Assembly: GCA_002682825.1 (NCBI GenBank)
Contig: NOKP01000002.1
Coordinates: forward strand, 4,880,309-4,944,308
Length of the DNA stretch: 64,000 nucleotides
Source: Neonectria sp. B-13
Taxonomy: Eukaryota; Ascomycota; Sordariomycetes; Hypocreales; Nectriaceae
Reading direction: 5' to 3'
This document shows, in pieces, positions 12,050 through 22,247 of this stretch. Position numbers and translations under genes: made by a program. The notes under the pieces are model-generated. The model saw only the letters and a program-made list of their open reading frames with translations, made no database searches and was not told the DNA's origin. Within the stretch, counting starts at the first letter, position 1, and each line of letters starts with the position of its first letter.

Positions 12050-12924
12050 ATGGCCCCTCTCGTCCCCCACTGGAGCCGTCCCTCCCACCCCGACATCCAG
12101 GAAGTCGTCGAGAACCCTGCCGCGTTCACGACCAAGAGCATCTCCCGCGTCGCTCTCCCTCCCTTTTCCGTCTTCGCCAAGTTCGACTACCCTCCGTGCA
12201 CCCCGGCCTCCGAGCCCACCTACGCCACCGTCCAGACCGGCCGCGACACCCACCTCAACCTCAACAGCGACCTGGTCTACATCAACCACTCCTGCGAGCC
12301 CACTCTCGTTAGTCACCTCTTGACCTCTGGGGTCTCTTACATACACAAGGAAACTCGCTAAGATTTCTCCATGTTTAGCACTTCGATGTCGGCAACCTCA
12401 ATGTCTTGGTCGGACCCAAGGGACTGAAGCTCGGTGATGAGCTCACTGTCAGTTAAACACCCAGACGACTACGACTTCTTCACTCCCATCTACAACTGCT
12501 GATCCCCCCTTAGTTCTTCTACCCCTCCACCGAGTGGTCCATGGCCCAGCCCTTCGACTGCTTCTGTGAGACTCCCACCTGCCGCGGCCGCATCGCCGGC
12601 GCGCGCGACATGACGGACGCCCAGCTCGATGGCACCTGGCTCAACGGCCACATCATCCAGCTCCGGACGGAGCAGCGCCGCACCCAGCGATCCTCGGACC
12701 CCACCGCCGCCGCCCTGCAGGATGCCGTCGCACTCGCCGAAAAGGTCCTCGAGGCCGCCCGCCTCGCCCAGCGCTCTTACACAGGCGCGCCCAGTGCCAA
12801 CGGCAACGGTGTCCGCAGCAAGGTCGCCAATGGCGAGTTTTCCAGGTCGCCTGCTGCGCAGCATCGTGATCTCTCCTCGAGGGTGCTTGGCGGCGAGATG
12901 GGCGGCGACACTATCCGTGTCTGA
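12050..12924 (+). CDS. Small SET/post-SET domain protein
   Basis: Likely lysine methyltransferase-family protein; substrate unknown. Exons 12050-12307, 12379-12447 and 12514-12924 give 245 residues. The second half of a SET domain is clear: INHSCEPT (N79-H80-S81-C82, S-adenosylmethionine-binding/pseudoknot motif), GDELTFFYPSTEW (110-117, with the catalytic-type Tyr112) and a post-SET zinc-binding cluster C125-x-C127-x4-C132 (CFCETPTCRG). The first half is short: the usual GxG (W) motif of SET-I cannot be seen in residues 1-78. The C-terminal 100 residues are polar and probably disordered. Introns are 71 and 66 nt. Many Pezizomycotina carry such small stand-alone SET proteins with no assigned target. 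The start is the ATG that opens MAPLVPHWSRP; an in-frame ATG further upstream (11954) leads through non-protein-like sequence. Confidence 0.88.
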
Positions 12925-13294
12925 ACGAGGGGGAAGAGGGGGCAGGCGCTCTGGAGACTTTATGATGGTGGCTGAGAAATGTTGCCGTCGTCGAGGACCC
13001 AAGGCCCTGCAAGACATGTTCAATTCATAGTAGTTAGGATCTTTAAAGTAGTCTATTTTGAAATTGAGACTGAATATCATCTATCAGCTCCTCGTCGCTA
13101 GCCCTGTCTGCCTACCTATTCATTTGCATTTGTATGCCATCTAACGCGTTTCAAGACCCCAACATGCCGTCCTCTCCAACAATAACTCATTTGCATCAAA
13201 CCGCCATCATGACCCCACGTACTTCGAAAGTACAAAATCCCAAACGCCAAGAAAATCTCGCCTTGATAGAACATACATCATCGTACTGCCTTCA
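12925..13294. other. Short convergent intergenic region
   Basis: 370 bases between the stops of two convergent genes; 3' UTRs only. Contains a CCTACCTAT element at 13111. No gene seen. Confidence 0.6.
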
Positions 13295-15442
13295 TTACTG
13301 GCTCTCCGCCGGCGCCGGCGCCTGCTCCCCCGAGTCTCCCCATCGGCTCCATGCGCTACGACCCTTCTCTGAGCCAGCCCCACCGGCATATTTGGCTTCC
13401 TCCTTCTCCCACTCTGCGCGCTCCATGATGCGACGCGCCAGGTACGCTCGCGTGAACTTCCACGCCTCGGTATCAGCCAAGTTCCATGCCTCCATGGATG
13501 TACGCAGTCGCGTCTCTCGAGTTAGTTTGGTGAGATTTACTATCCGCTTGGCCTGTTCGAGCAAGGACTTTTCCTTTGCTTCCTGCTCCTCAGGGGTCAG
13601 AGAAATCTTTGTTTCCTCCTTCTGCTCCTCAACTTTTTCCGCCGGCGTCTCCTTTGTGTTTTTGCCTTTCTCTCCCTTCTTGTCTTCCTCTGTCTTCTTA
13701 TCGTCCACCGTCTTATCGTCACCCGTCTTCTTGTCTTCCTCTGTCTTCTTATCGTCCCCTGTCTGCTTTTCTCCATCTGTCTTCTTTTCTCCCTCTGCTT
13801 TCTCATCTTCCTCCAACTTCTTGTCTGCTGCAGCGGCCGGTGCCTCTCGCTTGGCGTTCTTTAGCTTGCCATTCTTTGGCTTCTCATCCTTAGCTGCCTC
13901 TCCCTTAGGCTTCTCCTCTACCTTCTTCTCTTCGGGGTGCGGAATGGTGAAACCAAAGTGCCAATCAAGGTCTTTAGGGATTTCAGCCTCGGCAGTCAAC
14001 CAAAGTGCATTTGCGGAAGCATGCTCGTCCGCAACTGCCTGCTTGAAGCGCACAACACGAACATAACCGGAAACACTGGGACCCAGGAGCTTCTGCGTCA
14101 GAGCTTCAAGCCATGGGTCGCGAGGAGACTCGCGCCGAATCCAGGAGATGTCAATGTCTTTCCGGAGGTTATCCATCGAGGCCATAGTCCAAGGATGTGG
14201 CACGGTTCCAAGAGTAAACACGCGGCTTGTGTTTCGGTATTGGGAGGGAGTGTTGATCTTCATCGACGTAGTACCGGCAGTGCAACTGTTGCACCTGTAA
14301 ATATTGGGAGGGCACGATAACGGAATGGGATTATCAGAACAGTGACCCAGGGAATTGGCCAGCTTGAGAGCTGGCGCGACCACGAAGGTGGTGTGGTCGG
14401 GTAGTGGCTGGAGCACCTCAATGCCCTCGCGGAAGCGGCTCTGCCAGGTGGTATGCAGATGGGCGTTGATGAGTCTGTTAAGAGAGTCAAGGCCCTTTGC
14501 TCTGCTGCTGGCGATGGCCTCCGCCACCTGGGAATAATCCTTCTTGATGATCTTGGGTGTGTAATATGCTAATGAGCTTGGGGTCTTGTCAATATCGAAT
14601 GCCTCCTTCGAAACAATGTCGATGACACTCTTGCCGGTCGTCAAACTGGAAGAATCCAACAAAGCCCGTAATACTTTGTTCACTTCCGTGCCTTGGCCGG
14701 CTAGCAGACCGCTGTCGAAGCCCTTCCATCTCGTCAGGGTCGGATATTCACCCTTTCGAAGATAGGACAGAAGCGGGTCGTCACTGGGCGCCATCGGGAA
14801 CAGAACAGAATCCGCCAAGACACCGGCGCCCATTGACTCCCAGGCAAACCACCTCATCAAGTCGATCTTGAGGTCCGGGTCCACCTCGGTTCTCTGCAAC
14901 TCGCTATACTTGGGATTTTGGATGGCCTCGGAAGGTGAGAGGATGACAGGCCGGAAGCCATGCGCCCACCACGCGCGTCGCCATGTCCGTAGCAGGTCGC
15001 TCTCGGCATCCTTCTCCGCCCTCGACTTCTTCAGCGTAGAATCGTAGTAGCAGTAGATCATTGGGCGTTCCGGGAGCGGGGGCAACAGGGCTCTCTCCTC
15101 GTCGAAGGTGACGGAGCTGGAGAAGGGCACCGACAGCCATTTCCAGTCGGCCCACCAGGAGCTTCCATCGTAGGTGTCCTGCTTCTGACGCGGAGGCGGA
15201 TGCGACGGATGCAGGAAAGGGCTCAAGATGCTCTTATAGAGGGTGTCGCCAATGCTAGTAACACTGTACTTGGATTCCGGTTCGGGCGGCGTTGCGTCCG
15301 TGGGGCCGGTGGAGACGGGTGCCGGAGGAGGACTCAGGACGAAGAAGGCAAATGCAAAGAGACTGAGGCCGAAGATGAGGTACGTCAGGCGACGAGAAGC
15401 GAAGCGACGGTGCCGGCCAAAGAGTGAATGTGTCGCAGGCAT
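13295..15442 (-). CDS. Type II membrane protein with Lys/Glu repeat
   Basis: 715 residues in a single exon. A basic N-terminus (FGRHRRFASRR) precedes one hydrophobic segment (about residues 20-38, LTYLIFGLSLFAFAFFVL) and a Pro-rich stalk: the layout of a Golgi type II membrane protein. The luminal part (about 95-460) has features reminiscent of glycosyltransferase-like fungal proteins (RPMIYCYYD; LLRTWRRAWWAHGFRPVIL; KIDLMRWFAWESMGAGVLAD; CPPNIYRCNSC) but I cannot assign a family. No clear DxD motif in the expected place was identified. Residues about 500-600 are a Lys/Glu/Asp repeat (DKKTEEDKKTGDDKK) followed by a helical C-terminal part. Likely role: processing or transport in the secretory pathway, inferred from topology only. 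Confidence 0.8.
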   Translation of the reverse strand: MPATHSLFGRHRRFASRRLTYLIFGLSLFAFAFFVLSPPPAPVSTGPTDATPPEPESKYSVTSIGDTLYKSILSPFLHPSHPPPRQKQDTYDGSSWWADWKWLSVPFSSSVTFDEERALLPPLPERPMIYCYYDSTLKKSRAEKDAESDLLRTWRRAWWAHGFRPVILSPSEAIQNPKYSELQRTEVDPDLKIDLMRWFAWESMGAGVLADSVLFPMAPSDDPLLSYLRKGEYPTLTRWKGFDSGLLAGQGTEVNKVLRALLDSSSLTTGKSVIDIVSKEAFDIDKTPSSLAYYTPKIIKKDYSQVAEAIASSRAKGLDSLNRLINAHLHTTWQSRFREGIEVLQPLPDHTTFVVAPALKLANSLGHCSDNPIPLSCPPNIYRCNSCTAGTTSMKINTPSQYRNTSRVFTLGTVPHPWTMASMDNLRKDIDISWIRRESPRDPWLEALTQKLLGPSVSGYVRVVRFKQAVADEHASANALWLTAEAEIPKDLDWHFGFTIPHPEEKKVEEKPKGEAAKDEKPKNGKLKNAKREAPAAAADKKLEEDEKAEGEKKTDGEKQTGDDKKTEEDKKTGDDKTVDDKKTEEDKKGEKGKNTKETPAEKVEEQKEETKISLTPEEQEAKEKSLLEQAKRIVNLTKLTRETRLRTSMEAWNLADTEAWKFTRAYLARRIMERAEWEKEEAKYAGGAGSEKGRSAWSRWGDSGEQAPAPAESQ
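13680..13768 (-). repeat. Imperfect coding repeat (KKTEED/KKTGDD)
   Basis: On + the DNA reads as alternating GTCTTCCTCTGTCTTCTTATCGTC-like units. On the coding strand this gives repeated DKKTEEDKKTGDD. The opposite strand stays open through it and yields a spurious 310-residue Ser/Phe-rich ORF. Confidence 0.8.
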
Positions 15443-17167
15443 GATGTGTGAGTCTCAAAGGGAGACGGAGACGGAGACAGAAACGGAATGGAGCGAACGA
15501 GGGCCAAAAACGTGGAAAGGCCAAACGAAGGGCATCGACAGCGAGTTGTCGTGGCGTGGAGATAAACACACAAGCTCTTCTAGACGAGCATCGTAGCAAA
15601 GAATAAATTGGACGACAAGGCGCAGCTGGCCTTGGGACGACTCTCGAGGGTGAAAATTCGCAAAATCGAGGTTGCGAATGCTGACGCTGTCGTGATCCCC
15701 TTATCTTCCTACTTTAGAGGACGTGGGGCAACCAATGTGCGCTGACAGGGGAGCTGAGACGAGAGGAAAGCCACGCGTTGCCTGATCTAGCCTGGCTGTG
15801 TGACAAGGTCGTGAAGAATCGCCAACTCGGCCAATCGAATGAAATTAAGACGGCTATCTACTTGAGCCACGATAATTGAATGCAGAGACTTGTACAGTGT
15901 TTGCCTCGGGCTGATGCTGACCTAGGTAGGTAGACAATGCCATCTTGAAACACGAACACATTTCCATGTCAAAACAGCTACCGGAGTTGTTGGAAGGCGA
16001 GGCCTTAGCCGCAGTGGCACGAGCAAATGGAGCCTGTCGAGTCAAGCTGACGTAGTGGAGTGGGCCTGGAGGCTCTTGGCTTCAGGGGCATGCGCTCTGA
16101 GGAGGGACCTCCGTTAGCGGCAGGGCCCTGGAGACGACCCCCGTGCCCCGCCGGCAGCACCTGGGTCCTGGCACCTGGATCTTCTGCCCGAGCTTGGGCC
16201 AATGCAGTGAACCCTGTCAGCCAAAACAGGCACAGTGCTCCTCGTCTGCCTTAGGTTCCGTCCCACTAGCAGATATAGGGCTGGACGGACTAGGAGCCTA
16301 GGAATGAAAGGGAGAAGGGATCTATATATATGCTCGTTTGGTCTCCTTCGCTGCACGGATGGCAGCGAATAAACCATCCATGACCCATTTGCCATTCCGG
16401 TTCCGGTCCGCTTGCTTTTTGCCCGGCTGCCTTCTTTCGATAGTTCAACAAGAAATGCACGTAATTGGGCAATCAAGCACGGTGCACAGTGAACAAACGG
16501 CAGGCAGCAACCGCGCCAGCGGCCTGCGGCCTTGCTTGCCTTGTGACCCCGCGATCCCGCCAGACCACAAACAATAGCTGCTCATACAAACAACACACCA
16601 GGGCGTCCGACTTGGTATCTGCACCAACCAGACGGGTGCTGGTAGATTCAAGACAAGGCCGCACATTCACGGCCAAACTTGCAGCTTCCTTGTCATCCCC
16701 CGCCTCCTGACAATTCGCCGGCTGTGCCCTTGTGCGACTCTGACATCAACGACTTCGCCAGGCCTTCGACGAAGCCTGCCGATCAACCTTTTCACCTAAC
16801 AACCCTTTTGGCCAGCCGTCTCGACAATTTCCCGTGACGGGTGCTGTACTTTGGCTTTCGGCATTCCGAAATCTCTGTTTCCTTTGTTTTCATCCTGTCA
16901 CACTACCCCAAAACTGTACCTCCGTCAGTAGATTCTGGCGAGTGTCGTCTCCTCAGTTGCTGCTATTCACCTACTCCTCAGGTCGCTACGTAGCCGCCCA
17001 ACCGTTCCCTGCCCAGGGTCCGTGAAATCCCACGAGGTGTCTCATACCACACCGACTCTCTAACCTCGACATTCACACCTCTCGATTGGTCTCTCGTTGT
17101 CCCACTCTTCTCGGCCTGGTGTAATCCTTTCTCTAGCCGAGCTGCTTCGGCAACCGTACACGTCGAC
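15443..17167. other. Divergent intergenic / two promoters
   Basis: 1.7 kb between the starts of the type II membrane protein (-) and the PARP-E2 gene (+). Contains purine-rich leader sequence next to 15443 and a CCTAGGTAGGTAG element at 15921-15933. No gene seen. Confidence 0.55.
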
Positions 17168-20100
17168 ATGGGCCTCAAGCAGTTCCACCTCGATATCAAT
17201 GCGGCGAGATCCATCCCTTGTGAGAGGGTCTCGGAAATACGAAGGGGGGATTCTGATGGAGAGATTGTCTTCACCTATACCCCCGAAAACCTGGCCCCGA
17301 TCGAGATCCAGGCTCTCGCCACAGGTAATCTGAATCCAAGTTAGAGATGGACTGGCAGTGATGCTGACATGCAATAGATGTCGACTCATACCCCAAGGGC
17401 TCTAGTTTCCTCGTGTTCACCTCTTCGGAACATGCCGGAAATGCGTTGGTCACATCGCTGGAAGGGCTTGCCGCACACGCAGAGGGAAAAGCCGTTGCCC
17501 AGGCTATCCACATTATTTCGACGAGGCTGACAGCGAAACTGAATCCCGCCGAAATACAAACCACCGAGAACTCAGATGGCCCAAGCCACGATGACAACTC
17601 GGAAAGCGACTCTGCTTTCGATGCGGAAGACTATTCAGATTCCGAAGGGGAGTACCAGATGGAACTTGATCCGTTGCCGCCTAGAAGACCGACCTCAGGT
17701 CATCTCCCGACTACGTCCGACTACGAGTCGCTGAAACGTTTCAAGCGAGATATGCGGCAGGCAAACTCGACCGGCCTTTTTGTTTCTCTTCTATCAATGG
17801 ACACCAAAAACCGCGCTGAGGGTATCTTCTCGCTGTCCGTTCGTGTCTCGAAACTTGGCATCCCGGAGGAGGCTCTGGAAGCATGGGACCTCAAGAACTC
17901 CGATTACGTTGTCATGATTGTTAGAATGCCGTTCGGCTACCCATCTGTCTCGGAATTTCTTGGCCTTTCCTCCGATCAGTCGGTATTTCAAATTCGATTT
18001 GGCAAGTGTGCTAATCCTCGACCTTCTGTTTCCACGGCTAAGGCAGCCTTTAATCATAAAGAGAATGCTGGAGAGGAGAAAGAGGAGAAAGAGGAGGAGG
18101 AGGTGAACAATACCACAGACTATTCAGGCGGCCCTAACGACATGTTCATGCCTCTATACATGTCAGGTCCTCTCGACTCTCTTCTCAACCAGGAGCTTAT
18201 GGATCTTCTTCTCATCCGGCGACGCCAGGAATTGTCTTGGGATCAGGCACAAACCTTCAAGTTCAACTTGAGCAGAGGTGACCATCGTCGAAACCAACGC
18301 GGCGAGGATGCAGGAGAAATCAGCAATGCTGACAAAGAACCTCTGGAAAGTCTGCTCAACATAGAGTTGCTCCAGCACGATTATTCCCTGGACAATGAAC
18401 AAATTCTCAACATATCCCTTGTGGCTATGCAGTTTGGCCTTCAGAGGTTGGTACGATGCACTAAATATTGCATGGTATGTCATCAAAGAACGAACGGGTC
18501 TTTTGAAGCAGTCAAGCCGTTCGTTTGCGACAACCCACTTTGCCTATACCAGTATCTTGCACTGGGTTTTGGGCAGAGCATCGAGCACGAAATCATCAAC
18601 AACCCCTACGTTGTCGACCTTTTGATCAGCTTCTTCCATTCTTCCGTTCAGGAAAATCGTATTCGGGACTTTCCCACAGGATTGAACTTGAGATGCGCCT
18701 ACACAGGGAGCGTGCGGGAGCCAGCTGAACATCTCGATGTTGAAGTTTCCTTCCAGAACAGGATGATCAGATTTGGCAACGCCGACTACAGTTCGTACAG
18801 AACTATAAAAGAAGGGCACTTTGTACTCCTTGTTATCAAGGATGTAGACCAAGCCCCGACACGGTCCATTTTGACTGGAGGTATGTGCTCTGCCGTTCCT
18901 TATTTTCTACCAAGGCAACACTTTCTAATCAACCAACCGTATCAGGTCTTGAACGGCATGTCTGTATCATCGAACATGCAACGGGCGAGATTTGCAAATT
19001 TCGAATAGTATCGACGCTGACAGAGCCACTAAACTGTGCGCCTCTGGCAGGGCCTGAGAAACAGACCCAGGCAACGCATCCCAGTGAGAGCTGGATGAGA
19101 GTCCTACTCTTTAAGCACGATAGTGATATTGATGATCTTGATGTGTACGAGCGTAATGTCTCTTTGTCGCTCATGACGCACGCCATTCCGTCAGTCTTGG
19201 AAATGAGAGAGTACTTGATGGAACGACCTGGACGCCGGCTATCATCGTGGAAACGAATGGACACATCTACTTTGGCCTTGCTGAACTGGGTTGTGGCATC
19301 GAACAGATCCTTTATCGTCCAGGATGCTGCCGTACCCAATCTCTCCAGAAGTCTGTCATACACAGATCAACCGAACTCGGTCACAGGCATGGATTCCATT
19401 TGGATGCAGTTTCGGTTCGCTCAGGGTTCGCCTGAGAAGGAACAAAAGTTCATCCAGGAACTGGAACTGCAAATTCCTGCCAGCGGCGGACAGAAAATGT
19501 TCCCGAGTTTGTTCGCATGGCACGGCAGCCCCTTGGGCAACTGGCATGGCATAATACGAACCGGGCTCGACTTTTCAAGCAGCATTCACGGTCGAGCCTA
19601 TGGAAACGGGGTGTATTTCAGCAACCAATTCATGGTTAGCAATGGATACTCAGGAATGCAGGGTCCTCATATCCCCCGCCCGGTAAGTTTGTGCGAACGG
19701 AAGAATCAGCATTGCGTGACCTCTCCTTGCATCTAACACTGACGCGGTTTCTTTCATTAGTTCACTGGCTGGCCCAACTCCCAGCTGAGGATATCCTCTG
19801 CCATAAGCATCTGCGAAGTCATCAATGAGCCCGCGCAATTTGTCTCCTCAACGCCGCACTACGTTGTGGACAAAGTCGAGTGGATCCAGTGCCGATATCT
19901 CTTCGTCCGCGTGTATCCCACACCAGCAGCTATCGCGCAACCATTCCCGAAGCCGCTGACATATGACTCTCTCGGGTACATTGAACAAGATCCCGCTTGC
20001 ACAATGGTGGGACCTTTGTTGCAAGAAATCAAGATTCCTGTGTCAGCGATTCCGACTAGACGTCGTGAAGAGTTGATGAACAAAGTCTCTCAAGCTGGGC

Positions 20101-20984
20101 AGGTTATTCTAACGGCTAACGCTAGAGTGGAAAGTGTAACTGGAATGGAGATGAAGGATGATATCGATGACCTCTTTGACTCTGAGGATGAAGGTGGGAT
20201 GGATTTAACGGTGCGACAACGACGACGCTCATCAGAAGATTCGGGCATGGGGGTATCACGGCCTTTCAAGCTGACTACCAGCATGCAGGAATCCAAAAAC
20301 GCCAGCCTCGTTCAGAACCGCATCTCCACACTCGACGTCAGCATGACCGACTTTCGGCCAGGTTCCCTTGATATCGACTCGTTCCCGAAGGTTCTCGAGC
20401 CGACATGGGCAGCTTCGTCCCCTGCCGCCCTTCGCAGTATCAACCGAGAGATCAAGGACCTTCATCGGATCCAGAACGGGACCGACCTCCGAACCCTCGG
20501 CTGGTACATCGACTTCGACAAACTCTCCAATCTGTTCTGCTGGATTGTCGAGTTGCACAGCTTCGACGACTCCCTCCCCCTTGCGCAGGATATGAAGCGC
20601 GCCGGCTGCTCCAGCGTCGTTCTCGAGTTCCGCTTCGGCTCCTCGTTCCCCCTCTCACCGCCCTTCGTCCGCATTATCCGCCCTCGCTTCCTCTCTTTCG
20701 CACAAGGCGGTGGCGGCCATGTAACCATTGGCGGTGCCATATGCTCCGAGCTTCTCACCAACTCGGGCTGGTCCCCCGCCCTCTCCCTCGAAAAGGTCTT
20801 CCTAGAGGTCCGTACCAACCTCTGTGACATGGAACGTCCCGCGCGTCTTGATGAGGGCCCAGTCTTCGGAACCAGGGACTACGGCATGGGCGAGGCCGTG
20901 GATGCGTTCCGCCGTGCAGCAGAGAGCCATAAATGGCAGCTCCCTGCGGATTTCAACACGATATCCACTGCCTCATCGTATTAG
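17168..20984 (+). CDS. PARP catalytic domain fused to UBE2Q-like E2
   Basis: Predicted ADP-ribosyltransferase carrying its own ubiquitin-conjugating-type domain. Exons 17168-17324, 17378-18880, 18946-19682 and 19761-20984 give 1,206 residues. The N-terminal about 150 residues begin MGLKQFHLDINAARS and are followed by an acidic linker. The middle contains Cys pairs (CTKYCMVCHQ, CDNPLC) that may bind zinc. The PARP core has FAWHGSPLGNWHGII (H746), HGRAYGNGVYFS (Y777) and HYVVDKVEW, where the usual third-position Glu is His832; H-Y-non-Glu is typical of mono-ADP-ribosyltransferases such as the PARP6/8 group. An acidic linker leads to an E2 fold (about 1020-1185) with VTIGGAICSELLTNSGWSPA; C1127 sits where UBE2Q proteins have their active Cys. 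Fungal PARP-UBC fusions are known; substrate and partners are not. Intron 2 has no in-frame stop, so retention would extend the frame to a stop at 19006-19008. Confidence 0.9.
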
Positions 20985-22247
20985 ATGCCTACGCGAAGGA
21001 GCACAGCTTGAGCACCGCCGGTACCTCACCCCACGGAGCCGGAACATGGCGGCAGCTTTTTGTGGCGGTCCACAGCACCAATCCCGTGCTTTTCAATCAA
21101 TGTCTATCTTCCTTTGTTTTTGCTTTCACTCACACTCTCCCTGGAACTTGGCGTTGGATTTGGCTCTTCCCATGAACAAGATAAGGCAGGCCGGAAATCA
21201 CATGAGCATCATCCCATGACAAGGGAACGTATCTGGAATTAACCGGGATGGCGATAACACGCAGGATAGATTACCCAAGTTAGAGGGACAGGACCCTGCC
21301 TATGAAATGAAAAGGATCAATCATGTCAGTTTATGCATGCACCCAAATACCTAGCCGGGTCCCCGATGGTTCATTTGCCCGCTAAAACACGGATGCAGTG
21401 ACACCGACAGCATCACAAGAAACAGAGACAAATTATTCTTCAAAGTTATTTTTTTAATATATTTTCATTATACTTCAGCATTGCCATTTGCGTAGCTAGC
21501 TGGCTTGGACCTGGGATATTCACAAGAAGGCAAACATGCGCTCCGCAGCGAAACCCAGGCCATGACTCCTGTCTAGTTTTTTGTCCAATGTCTACGATCG
21601 ATTTTACTTCTATAGGTGTAGATTTGCGATATGATGAGCCTCGAGAGGGAGTTTTCTTTCGTCCACGGCATCTTCTCTCCCGCAAAACGGGAGGAAAATG
21701 TACACGGCCTCATCTGAGTTTGTTTGTGTGTAGCAAGAGAACCAAGAAATGAGAGACAAGGGATGGGGGTAGGGACCGGATGACATAGTGCAGCAGAGCA
21801 GAAAGCAGTAAGACCCGTCCACCGATCCGCGCTGCCACCGCTTCCGTCAAATCCCTTCCTTCCAAAGTCTGCTCGCACACCAACGCGGGCGCGTGATGGC
21901 ATGTATCCTTTCAGATACAATGTTGGGGGGATGGGGAGGAAAGAGGAATATCGAAAAAAGATGCCTGCAAACCAAGGCGTGGCAGATGAGAGATACATGC
22001 AACATGACACACGAGGAGCTTCCGGATAAACTCCAAAACAAAACGACCCAGATCAGAGATCAGAGAAAAGCGTCGCCAGACGGCTGTTGAGCGTCGCGAC
22101 GTGGGGTGGAATGGCGAAGCCACCTTTGTAGGGGGTCGGGTCTCTGAGGAAAACAAGGATACCAACAAGAATCGATACCAACGCCCCCATGCGGAAATAA
22201 AACGCCGTGGTGTGCTTTCGGTGGTATAGTGGTTGGTGGTTTGGAGC
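20985..22247. other. Convergent intergenic region
   Basis: About 1.26 kb between the stops of the PARP-E2 gene and the PRPP synthetase gene. It holds the two 3' UTRs and an AT-rich stretch near 21430-21480. Short ORFs only; no RNA gene recognised. Confidence 0.55.

Noticed and set aside
13134..14066. 310-residue ORF on +, rich in Ser/Phe
   Set aside because: Antisense to the Lys/Glu repeat of the type II membrane protein; its composition is only the complement of GAA/AAG codons.
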